NCBI GenBank assembly: GCA_947495125.1
Contig: CANLXL010000017.1
Coordinates: 1 to 60,124, forward strand
Source: an uncultured Flaviramulus sp.
GTDB lineage: Bacteria; Bacteroidota; Bacteroidia; Flavobacteriales; Flavobacteriaceae
Length of the DNA stretch: 60,124 nt
Direction of reading: 5' to 3'
This document shows, piece by piece, positions 17,138-26,237 of the stretch. A program made the position numbers and the translations under genes. The notes below the pieces were generated by a model. That model had not been told where the DNA came from and made no database searches. It saw only the letters and a list, made by a program, of their open reading frames with translations. Each line of letters starts with the position of its first letter. Within the stretch, counting starts at the first letter, position 1.

Positions 17138-18790
17138 ATGCGACTTTACATTTTTCTTCTTCTTCCCACTTTTTTAATAGCCTGCAAGAATCCTAAAACC
17201 GAAACAACTGATAACGATTCTGAACTTGTTGAAGACACCATAGTAACTTCTGAGCATGCGCCTAAAGACTTCAGGGAATTTAAGGTGTTGGATTCGAAGT
17301 ATATTAATAATGAAGTACTTTGGGAGGATTTCATTAAACCTTTAGAAGATTTTACAGAAGACATGTATCAGGGTTTAAAACCTTTGATCTTAGAAACTGA
17401 TATTCCAACCCTTCAGGAACATATTCAAAAGGGAGATCTGTCTTATGAATTGCTTACAAAATTCTATTTATACCGTATTAGAAAGTTTGACAGGGATAAT
17501 CCATTGTCATTAAATTCAGTGATTTCGTTAAACTCAGACGTGATAGCGGAGGCTAAGCAAAAAGATATAGATTTAAAGAATAGAAAGCTAAAACATCTTA
17601 TTTTTGGAATGCCCGTTTTATTAAAAGATAATATTAATACTTCAGGAATGATTACGACTGCTGGGGCAGCTGTTTTACGGCATAATAGAACTGAAGATGC
17701 TTTTATTGTCTCTCAATTAAAGCGTCAAGGTGCCTTGATTTTGGGAAAGGCAAACCTTAGTGAATGGGCGTACTTTTTTTGTGGTGATTGTCCTAGTGGA
17801 TATAGTGCCATTGGCGGGCAGACACTCAATCCATACGGTCGAAGAGTCATTGATACCGGTGGATCAAGCTCGGGTAGCGCTGTGGCGGTAGCTGCTAATT
17901 TTTGCGTAGCTGCTGTGGGTAGCGAAACATCCGGTTCTATTTTATCGCCGTCAAGTCAAAATGCTGTTGTGGGTTTAAAGCCAACTATTGGTTTATTGAG
18001 TAGAAGCGGCATTGTACCGATTTCATCAACTTTGGATACCCCGGGACCTATGACAAAAAATGTTATAGATAATGCCATACTGCTCGATGCTATGTTCGGA
18101 CAAGATCTCGAGGATAACAAATCTATTTATGCCATTTGGGAAACAGGGTTTTACACTGAGAATATAGCCGAAAATGGTATGAAAGGAAAACGTTTTGGAG
18201 TGGTAAAAGGACTACTGGAAGATGCTTTGTATGTCCGTGCTATTAACGATTTAAAGCAACAAGGGGCTGAAATTATTGAAATTGATCAATCGGATATCAG
18301 TCTTCCAAACTTTTTAAGATTGCTTAACTTAGATATGAAAAGAGACTTACCAAAATATCTTTCAAAATATACGGATGACGAGATAAAGGTTAAAACGGTT
18401 GAAGATATTGTGGAATTTAATAAAAAAGACACTTTGCTAATAATGCCTTACGGACAAAAGCTGTTTGAAGGTATTGTAGCCGACAATGAAACGGATGAAT
18501 TTCTAAGGAAAATTAAAGACACCTTGCATCATAATGGGAAACTATTTTTTGATGCGCCAATGGATGCCAATCAATTGGACGGCTTTTTATCCATTAATAA
18601 TTACCATGCTGGTTTTGCCGCAGTGGCAGAATATCCGGCAATTACGATTCCTATGGGTTATACAGATGAAGGTGTTCCAAAAGGACTAACTTTTATTGCA
18701 AGACGTCTTCAGGAGAAATTTTTGTTGCAATGGGCCTATGCTTACGAACAAGCTTCAAAAAAACGCATTCTTCCGGCAAATTATAACTAA
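17138..18790 (+). CDS. Amidase signature family lipoprotein
   Basis: 550-aa exported amidase. The lipobox LIAC gives lipidated Cys16. The amidase-signature catalytic residues are in place: Lys163 (LLKDNIN), Ser243-245 (GGSSSGSA, cis-Ser) and the nucleophile region SETSGSI (Ser267). A leader of about 100 residues separates the lipid anchor from the enzyme. It probably cleaves amides in the periplasm, and the substrate is unknown. It is not GatA, which is cytoplasmic and unlipidated. ATG 17138 is preferred to TTG 17135. Its stop codon abuts that of the convergent serine hydrolase with no gap. Confidence 0.88.
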   Translation: MRLYIFLLLPTFLIACKNPKTETTDNDSELVEDTIVTSEHAPKDFREFKVLDSKYINNEVLWEDFIKPLEDFTEDMYQGLKPLILETDIPTLQEHIQKGDLSYELLTKFYLYRIRKFDRDNPLSLNSVISLNSDVIAEAKQKDIDLKNRKLKHLIFGMPVLLKDNINTSGMITTAGAAVLRHNRTEDAFIVSQLKRQGALILGKANLSEWAYFFCGDCPSGYSAIGGQTLNPYGRRVIDTGGSSSGSAVAVAANFCVAAVGSETSGSILSPSSQNAVVGLKPTIGLLSRSGIVPISSTLDTPGPMTKNVIDNAILLDAMFGQDLEDNKSIYAIWETGFYTENIAENGMKGKRFGVVKGLLEDALYVRAINDLKQQGAEIIEIDQSDISLPNFLRLLNLDMKRDLPKYLSKYTDDEIKVKTVEDIVEFNKKDTLLIMPYGQKLFEGIVADNETDEFLRKIKDTLHHNGKLFFDAPMDANQLDGFLSINNYHAGFAAVAEYPAITIPMGYTDEGVPKGLTFIARRLQEKFLLQWAYAYEQASKKRILPANYN

Positions 18791-19873
18791 CTAGTTAATT
18801 AATTTATTAATTTCTGCCCAGAGATCATTATCAAAACTTGAAGGACCTAATAATGATTCTCCCGCATCATCCCCCATTCTTATTACAATCAGATTTTGAC
18901 TTGGAACAATATACATCTTTTGATCATTTTTACCCAAGCCTGCAATTAAATCATCGGGAGCATTGGGGATTAATTCGCCTTGAAATTCCAACGTTAGTCC
19001 AGGACCTCTATAGCTATCTTTTCCGTTTAACCACCATAAATAGCCATAAGCCTTATTCAAGTCTTGTGAGGTGTTTGTCATCGCTTCAAAATAGTCAGCA
19101 TCCCCTAGAATAGCATCGTCACCCCATTCCCCTTTATTAAGGTTCAACAGCGCAAATCTTGCCATACTTCTGGCGTTGCTATAGTATAATTTATAATATC
19201 CAAAAGGTACCCAAACACCTTGCATACCAATTTTATTTCTCAACTTGGTATTAAAATAGTTGCTAAATTCTGTGTTGACCGCACTGGCAATAATATCATG
19301 TATAATCGTATAGGCACCGTTGTGATAATACCAGAAACTTCCTGGGGCATTCATATAGGTAAAGCACTCGGGATCGGTACAATTGTAATTAGGTACGGTA
19401 TAATCCAAACCAGTAGTCATGGTCAGGTGGTTCCAAACCGTAATTTGTGTTTCTTCTTCTAAAATTAAGTTGGACCAACCGCTTTCCAAATAGGTGTTGG
19501 ATGCTTCATTGATATTTAAAAATGCTTCCTTTTGCGCAATACCAGCTGTAAAAGCAACTAAAGTTTTGGCGGCAGAATTCCATGGCAAATTGGAATTAGC
19601 ATCTTCACCATTGCCATACCATTCTACCACCATTTTGCCGTTCTTTAATATGAGAAAAGCTTTGGTGCCCTTATTTTCGACGTAGTTTAATAGGGGTTGT
19701 AAAGCAGCTTCATTCCATGCCAGTTCTGAGACCGTTTGGGCTTGCCAGCTATTCGAATTTATAGGAGGGAAATATAGATCATTAGATATTGGTGCTTCAT
19801 CTATGGGGTTGTTTTCAGACGCGCAATTAAACAATGACATTAAAATCCAGAATATGTAGAATGCATGTTTCAT
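18791..19873 (-). CDS. Serine hydrolase, beta-lactamase (class C) family, lipoprotein
   Basis: 360-aa exported enzyme. Lipobox LFNC (Cys17) after a hydrophobic signal. The beta-lactamase/DD-peptidase SxxK motif is Ser100-Ala-Ala-Lys103 (WNSAAKT), followed by TGLDYTVPNYN and a YHNGAYTI segment taking the Y-x-N role. Near the end GLGKNDQKMYIVPS has the usual pre-C-terminal fold element. Family members are esterases, amidases or beta-lactamases, and the substrate here is unknown. It is convergent with the amidase and divergent from rimO, which suggests independent transcription. Confidence 0.85.
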   Translation of the reverse strand: MKHAFYIFWILMSLFNCASENNPIDEAPISNDLYFPPINSNSWQAQTVSELAWNEAALQPLLNYVENKGTKAFLILKNGKMVVEWYGNGEDANSNLPWNSAAKTLVAFTAGIAQKEAFLNINEASNTYLESGWSNLILEEETQITVWNHLTMTTGLDYTVPNYNCTDPECFTYMNAPGSFWYYHNGAYTIIHDIIASAVNTEFSNYFNTKLRNKIGMQGVWVPFGYYKLYYSNARSMARFALLNLNKGEWGDDAILGDADYFEAMTNTSQDLNKAYGYLWWLNGKDSYRGPGLTLEFQGELIPNAPDDLIAGLGKNDQKMYIVPSQNLIVIRMGDDAGESLLGPSSFDNDLWAEINKLIN

Positions 19874-19996
19874 AGCAGTAGGTTTTTAATTTAAGACCTT
19901 ATAAATATAAGAAAGGTTTAATAAACGATACATTGTAATGCTGGGAATAGGAAATATACAGACCATAATACGAGGTGTTAATCATAAATCATTCCG

Positions 19997-20004
19997 TATC
20001 TTTG
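19997..20004 (+). promoter_or_regulatory. -7 element of the rimO promoter
   Basis: TATCTTTG, an exact TAnnTTTG, 20 bases before the ATG at 20025. Because the promoter lies inside the longer frame that opens at 19938, it argues for the 20025 start. The -33 region is weak. Confidence 0.65.
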
Positions 20005-20024
20005 CGCCCAGAATTATAGAACGT

Positions 20025-21335
20025 ATGCGTACAAAGACTCTTAAAAAGAATAAGATAAATGTGGTGACTTTAGGCTGCAGTAAAAATGTTTACGACAGTG
20101 AAGTGTTGATGGGACAGCTCAAAGCTAATAATAAAGAGGTTGTACATGAAGAAGAAGGTAATATCGTCGTTATTAACACCTGTGGTTTTATTAATAATGC
20201 GAAGGAAGAGAGTGTTAATACTATTTTAGAATATGTTCAGAAAAAAGAAGAAGGAGATGTTGATAAGGTTTTTGTGACAGGCTGTTTAAGTGAACGTTAT
20301 AAACCTGATTTAGTGAAGGAAATTCCTAACGTGGACCAATACTTTGGAACTACGGAATTACCCGGATTACTGAAAGCTCTGGGTGCCGATTATAAGCACG
20401 AGTTAATTGGAGAACGCTTAACAACTACGCCAAAGAACTATGCCTATTTAAAGATTGCCGAAGGTTGCGACCGGCCTTGCAGCTTTTGTGCGATTCCTTT
20501 AATGCGAGGAAAGCATAGAAGTACGCCTATTGAAGATATTGTAACTGAAGCCGAAAAATTAGCTGCAAATGGGGTCAAAGAGCTTATTTTAATCGCTCAG
20601 GATTTAACCTATTATGGGCTCGATCTTTATAAAAAAAGAAACCTTGCTGAATTGCTTGAAGCGCTGGTTAAAGTTGAAGGTATCGAATGGATTCGCTTGC
20701 ATTATGCTTTCCCAACCGGTTTTCCTATGGATGTCTTGGATGTCATGAACAGAGAATCTAAAATATGTAACTACTTAGATATTCCATTGCAGCACATATC
20801 AGATAGCATTCTTAAAAGTATGCGCCGTGGTACGACCAAGGAGAAAACCACAAAACTGCTTAAAGCCTTTAGAACGGAAGTTCCAGATATGGCCATTAGA
20901 ACCACGCTAATTGTTGGATATCCCGGAGAAACAGAGGAAGATTTTCAGACGCTTAAAGCCTGGGTGAAATCCATGCGTTTTGAGCGTTTAGGATGTTTTA
21001 CCTACTCACACGAAGAAAACACACACGCTTATAATCTGGAAGATGATGTTCCGCAAGATGTAAAGCAAGAACGCGCCAATGAAATCATGGATATTCAGTC
21101 TCAAATTTCCTGGGAATTGAATCAGCAAAAAATAGGACAGGAGTTTAAGGTGGTTGTCGATCGAAAAGAGGGTAATTACTTTATTGGACGTACAGAGTTT
21201 GACTCTCCCGATGTGGATAACGAAGTTCTGATTGACGCCACTAAAACCTATTTGAAAACCGGAGAATTTGCTAAAGTTAAAATTATTGAAGCTGAAGACT
21301 TCGATTTATATGCTGAAGTCGTGACGTCTTCATAA
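20025..21335 (+). CDS. rimO: Ribosomal protein S12 methylthiotransferase RimO
   Basis: 436-aa radical-SAM enzyme that methylthiolates Asp89 of ribosomal protein S12. N-terminal UPF0004 domain with three cluster-binding cysteines: Cys18 (TLGCSKN), Cys53 (NTCGF), Cys87 (TGCLSER). The radical-SAM motif CDRPCSFC has Cys148, Cys152 and Cys155 (CxxxCxxC), and a C-terminal TRAM domain follows (about 370-436). ALGADYKHEL and the opening VVTLGCSKNVYDSEV favour RimO over MiaB. The start is set by family length and by the -7 element at 19997. Confidence 0.95.
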   Translation: MRTKTLKKNKINVVTLGCSKNVYDSEVLMGQLKANNKEVVHEEEGNIVVINTCGFINNAKEESVNTILEYVQKKEEGDVDKVFVTGCLSERYKPDLVKEIPNVDQYFGTTELPGLLKALGADYKHELIGERLTTTPKNYAYLKIAEGCDRPCSFCAIPLMRGKHRSTPIEDIVTEAEKLAANGVKELILIAQDLTYYGLDLYKKRNLAELLEALVKVEGIEWIRLHYAFPTGFPMDVLDVMNRESKICNYLDIPLQHISDSILKSMRRGTTKEKTTKLLKAFRTEVPDMAIRTTLIVGYPGETEEDFQTLKAWVKSMRFERLGCFTYSHEENTHAYNLEDDVPQDVKQERANEIMDIQSQISWELNQQKIGQEFKVVVDRKEGNYFIGRTEFDSPDVDNEVLIDATKTYLKTGEFAKVKIIEAEDFDLYAEVVTSS

Positions 21336-21364
21336 GGTATAGCCCATTCTTTGATATTAAAAAA

Positions 21365-22612
21365 TTATTCTACCGTTTTATTGTTTTTTATAGATACCAA
21401 ACAGGGAAACGCCAGGTTTAAATCACCTTTTTCAGACAGCGTTCTATAAATATTTAAAATAGACCTTTCGGGTGTACCCTGATAAATTGTAGCGTTTTGA
21501 TATTTAATGGTTATTGGTTTATCCAGATCCAACATAGAATCATCCAGAAATATTTTTAGAATGTCACTATAATTTTCAATGATTTCTATTTCGTTTTTGG
21601 CTTGGTTATATTCAGCAATAATTTTACCGGAATCAGCGATGTTACCCTCGGGTGTTCCCAGCCAATAAAAACTGGTATGATGTCTGTTATCCTGAACCCA
21701 AATCACTTTTTTAGGTTTAGAGTTGCGTTGAAATCCTTGCATCCAAGGCAATGCTGCAGCATCATTAAGTTTCATCCAGTGCCCCAACCCTTCATGTACT
21801 TGAACATCATGAACGTAGCCATCAGGATCATTGTTTTTTAAACTATCAAGGACTTTACCCCAATGTTTGGCCCATTCATTTCTTTTATAAGCGCTATCTA
21901 AAGCACCCATATGAATGGCAAAAGGCAAATTCCTTAGCCCTAAGGCTGAAGCGTCCCCTGGGTGTCCTGCCATCATAGAGGCGGCAGCCCATCGGTCGGC
22001 CATTCTTGGAGCCAATTGAAACAAACCATCACCACCAGCGGAATAGCCAAGTAAATAAACCTTATTTGGGTTTACATGTTCTTTAATTACAGCCATTTGA
22101 ATAATGACATTCAAAAAATCGTCAATATGGGATTGATGCCATAAATCCCAGGTATTTGTTGGTGCTCTAAGAGCCATATAGACACCTTCAAGGTCTTTCA
22201 TGGTGGCATCATATAAATGCTTCTGATTATTATACTGTCGATCGTTTACTGAAGCCGGAGCTCCGCCGCCGCCATGTAAAGAAATAAACAGACTTCGACC
22301 ATCTTTTGGAGCGTCTCCAAAAATCTGGTAATAAAAAGGCATTTTAAGAGCGTTAATTTGGAGCAACCTATTGTCCCATTGGTCGTTGAAGCTCTGCTGC
22401 AATAAACTTTGCTTGTCGACCAATAGAAGTTGAGTCGCTATATCGGATTGATATTTCGTTAATAGCTGTTTAGAAAAACCTAATGTTTCTAATGGGATTC
22501 TATTATTTTCAGGAGTTTCCAGCCATTCTTTAAGTTCTTCAATTTGTGAATGGCCATATTGAACACAGTTTATAAGTAAAATAGCAAGTACCCATATTCT
22601 TTTTTGAATCAT
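21365..22612 (-). CDS. Secreted alpha/beta hydrolase (PHB-depolymerase-like)
   Basis: 415-aa exported protein with a Sec signal peptide ending near HSQ (residue 22). The alpha/beta-hydrolase core has SLHGGGGAP (oxyanion-hole strand), the nucleophile elbow GYSAGG with Ser191, an acidic residue after HMGALDSAY, and the catalytic His in EGLGHWM. Around the elbow it resembles esterase/PHB-depolymerase-type enzymes. The C-terminal ~100 residues (from VIWVQDNRHHTSFYW) form a separate beta-rich segment. No binding module is recognised. It ends 29 bases from rimO, convergent. Substrate unknown. Confidence 0.78.
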   Translation of the reverse strand: MIQKRIWVLAILLINCVQYGHSQIEELKEWLETPENNRIPLETLGFSKQLLTKYQSDIATQLLLVDKQSLLQQSFNDQWDNRLLQINALKMPFYYQIFGDAPKDGRSLFISLHGGGGAPASVNDRQYNNQKHLYDATMKDLEGVYMALRAPTNTWDLWHQSHIDDFLNVIIQMAVIKEHVNPNKVYLLGYSAGGDGLFQLAPRMADRWAAASMMAGHPGDASALGLRNLPFAIHMGALDSAYKRNEWAKHWGKVLDSLKNNDPDGYVHDVQVHEGLGHWMKLNDAAALPWMQGFQRNSKPKKVIWVQDNRHHTSFYWLGTPEGNIADSGKIIAEYNQAKNEIEIIENYSDILKIFLDDSMLDLDKPITIKYQNATIYQGTPERSILNIYRTLSEKGDLNLAFPCLVSIKNNKTVE

Positions 22613-22687
22613 ATTTTTCGAATTAATGATTTAGACTTGAAAAAACTAAAGCTAACCTGTTGTGTATTTTAATAAAAATTTGTCAGT

Positions 22688-22711
22688 TTCTCCCGAAAGC
22701 TTTCGGGAGAA
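22688..22711. repeat. Perfect 24-base palindrome
   Basis: Self-complementary 12-bp arms containing TCCCGA-AAGCTT-TCGGGA. The same TCCCGA-N6-TCGGGA arms recur at 54755-54772, so this looks like a dispersed palindromic repeat. It is upstream of the alpha/beta hydrolase. Confidence 0.7.
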
Positions 22712-22734
22712 TTTCACTCTTTTTTAGAGTGAAA
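22712..22734. repeat. Hairpin adjoining the palindrome
   Basis: TTTCACTCT, five T, AGAGTGAAA: perfect 9-bp arms directly next to the preceding palindrome. No T-run follows on either strand, so a terminator is unlikely. Confidence 0.6.
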
Positions 22735-22775
22735 TTAGTGTTGGGAACCAAATTTTCAACTTTAAACCTGTTCTC

Positions 22776-22803
22776 GATACCTGCCTACCGTCAGGCAGGC
22801 ATC
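22776..22803. repeat. Inverted repeat with CCTGCCT/AGGCAGG arms
   Basis: GATACCTGCCT and AGGCAGGCATC pair over 11 bases with one mismatch around a 6-base loop. It is GC-rich against its surroundings, which suggests a mobile or dispersed repeat remnant. Together with its neighbours it fills the 297-base gap 22613-22909, which holds no gene. Confidence 0.6.
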
Positions 22804-22874
22804 ACACTCTGGCGTGACACTTGAACTGACATTTAGCTAAACGAATAAACCCAAAAGACACAACGGGTTAAATC

Positions 22875-22891
22875 TAATTCTTTTAGAATTA
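22875..22891. terminator. Weak hairpin downstream of glnK
   Basis: TAATTCT-TTT-AGAATTA, 7-bp arms, 19 bases past the glnK stop on the - strand. The T-run is poor, so it is a weak terminator candidate for amtB-glnK. Confidence 0.35.
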
Positions 22892-22909
22892 CTGTGCCAT
22901 TTATTAACA

Positions 22910-23251
22910 TTAAATTATGGCATCATGACCTCGTACCCCGGAGCTCAGACGAATAGCATCCTCAACATGATAAATAAATATTTTACCATCACCTATCTGG
23001 TTTTCCGAAGCATTGTCTTGAATCACATTGATACATTTTTCCAGGTGTTTGTCGCTCACAACGCAAATAATCATAACCTTGCTTTGTAAAATCATAGATT
23101 GCTCGGTACCGCGATAGCGTTCGGAATAGCTTTTTTGTAATCCGGTGCCTTTAACCGGAACAACGGTGATGCAGGGAATATCTGCTTCTTTTAATCCGCG
23201 TTGTACGGCTTTTAGTTTTGAGGGTCTTATAATGGCTTCTACTTTTTTCAT
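22910..23251 (-). CDS. glnK: PII nitrogen regulatory protein (GlnK-like)
   Basis: 113-aa trimeric signal protein that binds ATP/ADP and 2-oxoglutarate and blocks AmtB. It aligns without gaps to E. coli GlnB over the first half: MKKVEAIIRPSKLKAVQRGL, VPVKGTGLQK, then the T-loop SERYRGTEQ. The uridylylated Tyr51 is replaced by Gln51; Tyr46 is kept. The B-loop GDGKIFIYHV and the C-terminal R-S-G segment are present. It follows amtB after 30 bases, the standard pair, so it most likely acts as the AmtB gate. Regulation by uridylylation is unlikely given Gln51. Confidence 0.94.
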   Translation of the reverse strand: MKKVEAIIRPSKLKAVQRGLKEADIPCITVVPVKGTGLQKSYSERYRGTEQSMILQSKVMIICVVSDKHLEKCINVIQDNASENQIGDGKIFIYHVEDAIRLSSGVRGHDAII

Positions 23252-23281
23252 GGTATTGATTTTGAATTCTAATGTAATAAA

Positions 23282-24535
23282 TTATTCGAAAGTGGTATAA
23301 GCTTCTGCTCCAAATGAGACAGCATCAATTCCTGCACGTTCTTCCGAACGATTTACACGAATACCAATAGTTTTCTTCATAATTTTCATAATCACAAAGG
23401 TGATTATAAAAGAAAACGAACCGATTACTAAAACACCTAAAGCTTGAGTGGTTAACAAATCTATTCCTCCGCCGAAAAACAACCCATCTTCCGCAGCAAA
23501 TAAACCCACGGCAATGGTTCCAAATAAACCATTTACACCATGTACGGCAATGGCACCTACAGGGTCATCGATTCTTATTTTATCTATATAAATTACCGCG
23601 ATGTCTACCAAGGTTCCGGCAATAAGTCCAATAATTATTGCAGAACCCGGTTCTAAAACATTACAACCGGCTGTTACGGCTACTAACCCCGCCAGTACAC
23701 CATTAATGGTCATGGTGATATCAATCTGCCCATATTTAAAGTAGGTATAAACAATGGTTGAAATACCTCCGGCAGCAGATGCTAAAAATGTGTTAGTGGC
23801 AACGGTACCTATAAGTTCCCAATTACCAACAGCACCAAGAGTAGATCCAGGATTAAACCCAAACCAACCAAACCAAAGTATAAAACCGCCTATCGCAGCA
23901 AGAGGCAGATTATGGCCCGGAATGGCCACTGGATTTCCATTCTGGTCGTATTTTCCAATACGTGGACCCAATACAATGGCCGCAGCCAAAGCAGCGAAGC
24001 CACCCATAGCATGAACAGCTGCAGATCCTGCAAAATCGTTAAACCCGCGAAGTGCCAACCATCCGTTGGGATTCCAAACCCAATTGGCTACCAATGGATA
24101 CATAATTGCGCAAAATAAGACAACATATAAGGCATAAGACCAAACTTTCATGCGTTCCGCGACGGCACCGGAAACGATGGAAATTGCAGCAATAGCAAAC
24201 CCTAACTGAATAAACCAAAAAAGTTTATTTGAAACTGTAAGTCCCAGACCTAAATCCGCGTTAGTTATTCCGGTATCGAAAGCAAACCATCCATTTGAGG
24301 CACTATAAGCAATACCGAAACCAACGATGTAGAAGGCTATTCCACCAAAGGTAATATCTATGATAACTTTTGCTATAATGCTCATGGCATTCTTTGATCT
24401 CACAAATCCTGCTTCCAGTAAGGCAAATCCGCCTTCCATGAGAAATATAATTGCTGCACATATGGCGACCCATACGGTATCAATAGCCGAAATGAGCTCT
24501 GTTTGTTCTAGTATGATGTTCGTTGCCGGTTCCAT
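23282..24535 (-). CDS. amtB: Ammonium transporter (AmtB)
   Basis: 417-aa inner-membrane ammonium channel with 11 helices and no cleavable signal peptide. The twin histidines of the pore are His175 (AVHAMGG) and His332 (AVHGVNG); the recruitment Asp is Asp167 (NDFAGS). The GlnK-like gene follows in the same operon. The 258 bases upstream contain no gene and no exact TAnnTTTG on the - strand; a sigma-54 motif was looked for and not found. Control by nitrogen status is expected from the pairing with PII but no site is visible. Confidence 0.96.
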   Translation of the reverse strand: MEPATNIILEQTELISAIDTVWVAICAAIIFLMEGGFALLEAGFVRSKNAMSIIAKVIIDITFGGIAFYIVGFGIAYSASNGWFAFDTGITNADLGLGLTVSNKLFWFIQLGFAIAAISIVSGAVAERMKVWSYALYVVLFCAIMYPLVANWVWNPNGWLALRGFNDFAGSAAVHAMGGFAALAAAIVLGPRIGKYDQNGNPVAIPGHNLPLAAIGGFILWFGWFGFNPGSTLGAVGNWELIGTVATNTFLASAAGGISTIVYTYFKYGQIDITMTINGVLAGLVAVTAGCNVLEPGSAIIIGLIAGTLVDIAVIYIDKIRIDDPVGAIAVHGVNGLFGTIAVGLFAAEDGLFFGGGIDLLTTQALGVLVIGSFSFIITFVIMKIMKKTIGIRVNRSEERAGIDAVSFGAEAYTTFE

Positions 24536-24793
24536 AAATTACTTTTTAAATATGTTTTTTTAGTGTTTAAGGGGCAGAAGATAGGGAATAAGGATAGTTA
24601 ATTCATTGAAATATCTATTATTCAATAGCCGTTATTGACCTTTTTACGGTTGTCACAGAAATCCTTGGTTTTTTTGAAAAAAACATAAAGAATACCTAAA
24701 TCCTTTAATTTTTTTGAAACCGAAAACGAAACTGATTCATTGCGTTTTCAATTTATTGAAGATTGAAATATTGATGGATCAATAAATGTGAAA

Positions 24794-26236
24794 TTATTTT
24801 TTTTCCGAAATCACTTCTGAAACTGAATCCTTTATAAAGTAAGAAACAAGTTCTTCATCTATAGTATAGGTAATATTTAGAGAAGGTCTGGTATTTTGCA
24901 ATTCCAGAACGCCTTGATTAGTGATACGTGTGTCTTTAATAAATATTTTTTCTAAGCTTTGGAGGTCCTTAAAAACGGCAATAGAAGTATCTGAAATGGC
25001 AGTGTCAAAAATCTTTAATATTTTGAGTTTATTCAGGGCTTTTAGTTGTGTCACCGTAGAATCATTAACTTGAGTTCGATCAATTTCTAACTTTTCAAGA
25101 TTTATACAAGTCCCGATGAAAGCCATCTCTTTTTCTGCAATAGGAAGTCCGCTAAGATCCAGTTCTATAATGTTTTGTGCGATTGGAGTTAAACCTGTTA
25201 TCATATGTTCTGAATACTGGGGAGGCGCATACATATTTAAACTCAAGGCATCCGTACCATTTGCAAGTCGCTTAACCGTTAGGTAGTCTGAACTCAAATT
25301 TTCTAAAATGGTATTGTCGACTTCGGGAAGTTTACGCCATGTTATTGTAGCATCGGGTCGTATAAATGTGTTCACTAAAGCAACAAGTGGTTCATCACTT
25401 TTTAAATGATGAAGTTTAAGCGTATCAGAAGCATCAAGACGGATCCATTCTTCAATTAATTCAATTTCAATACTAGTCAATTGTTTTTTTTCTGAAGGAG
25501 GCATGTGCTCTTCATCTTCTTTTGGCAAATGCAGGCGTCTTAGTAATTCGCTTTTGTCAGGATGCTCTAAATCGATGGCTTTACCTGTTTTTCCACCTTT
25601 AATTAAATCTTTTAAAGAGGTCATGATGTATTCCCCTTTTTGTTTGTTTGGATTGTGACAAGAGGCGCACTTTTCATCTACGATCCTGGTAATGATATGA
25701 TCATAAATTATCGGGTCTTTTGGGATTTTATCAAGACTATTACCACTAGGAAGCGCTAAAAAATCTTCGCCATGTGTAATCATACCACCATAATGTCCTG
25801 CGAATACAGTCGCTACAACAATTAAAACTTGAAGTATTTTAACGAGAATATGCTGTCCTAATTTCTGGCCATCCAGCCAATACCATAAGGCCGTGATTAA
25901 AGCGAGTCCGGAACCTAGCCATTGATGCCAAAATAAGATATCGCCTTTGTTGTTCGCGCCAAGGCTTAAAAAGAATCCTGTTACGGCAGTAATCAACGCT
26001 GTTAAAGTAGCCAGCGTTAGAAGATGGCGTGAAATCTTTTTTTTAACCAAGTTCACATAAACGGCCAAAACCAATAAAACAATGGGGAAGTGTAGTATTA
26101 ATGGATGCCAGTTGCCTAGCCAACCCACTAAGGAAGGAAGTTCTATATAGGATTCAAAAATTAAACAGAAGATTAGAAATACGGAAAGCCCGAAAACGAG
26201 TGCGTCAGACCAGCTTTTTTTAATAGTAAAGGCCAT
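24794..26236 (-). CDS. Membrane-bound c-type cytochrome with DUF2231-like and leucine-rich repeat domains
   Basis: 480-aa fusion. Residues 14-150 form about five membrane helices with conserved histidines (HPLILHFP, WHQWLG, GHYGG), like DUF2231. A periplasmic Planctomycete-type cytochrome domain follows, with heme motif CASCH at 190-194 and an axial-Met candidate in EEHMPPSEK (Met245). Residues about 330-455 are degenerate leucine-rich repeats (IIELDLSGLPI, LEKLEIDRTQV, LKILKIFDTAI, LEKIFIKDTRI). It is the last gene of a three-gene cassette, one base after the DUF1501 gene. It could pass electrons from the cassette's enzymes to the membrane; the substrate is unknown. Confidence 0.85.
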   Translation of the reverse strand: MAFTIKKSWSDALVFGLSVFLIFCLIFESYIELPSLVGWLGNWHPLILHFPIVLLVLAVYVNLVKKKISRHLLTLATLTALITAVTGFFLSLGANNKGDILFWHQWLGSGLALITALWYWLDGQKLGQHILVKILQVLIVVATVFAGHYGGMITHGEDFLALPSGNSLDKIPKDPIIYDHIITRIVDEKCASCHNPNKQKGEYIMTSLKDLIKGGKTGKAIDLEHPDKSELLRRLHLPKEDEEHMPPSEKKQLTSIEIELIEEWIRLDASDTLKLHHLKSDEPLVALVNTFIRPDATITWRKLPEVDNTILENLSSDYLTVKRLANGTDALSLNMYAPPQYSEHMITGLTPIAQNIIELDLSGLPIAEKEMAFIGTCINLEKLEIDRTQVNDSTVTQLKALNKLKILKIFDTAISDTSIAVFKDLQSLEKIFIKDTRITNQGVLELQNTRPSLNITYTIDEELVSYFIKDSVSEVISEKK

Positions 26237-26237
26237 G

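Noticed and set aside
19938-20024. N-terminal extension of RimO
   Set aside because: The 29 extra residues overlap a TAnnTTTG promoter and are absent from the family.
24536-24793. Nitrogen-type sigma-54 promoter before amtB
   Set aside because: No TGGCA-N-TTGC match with the right spacing was found on the - strand.
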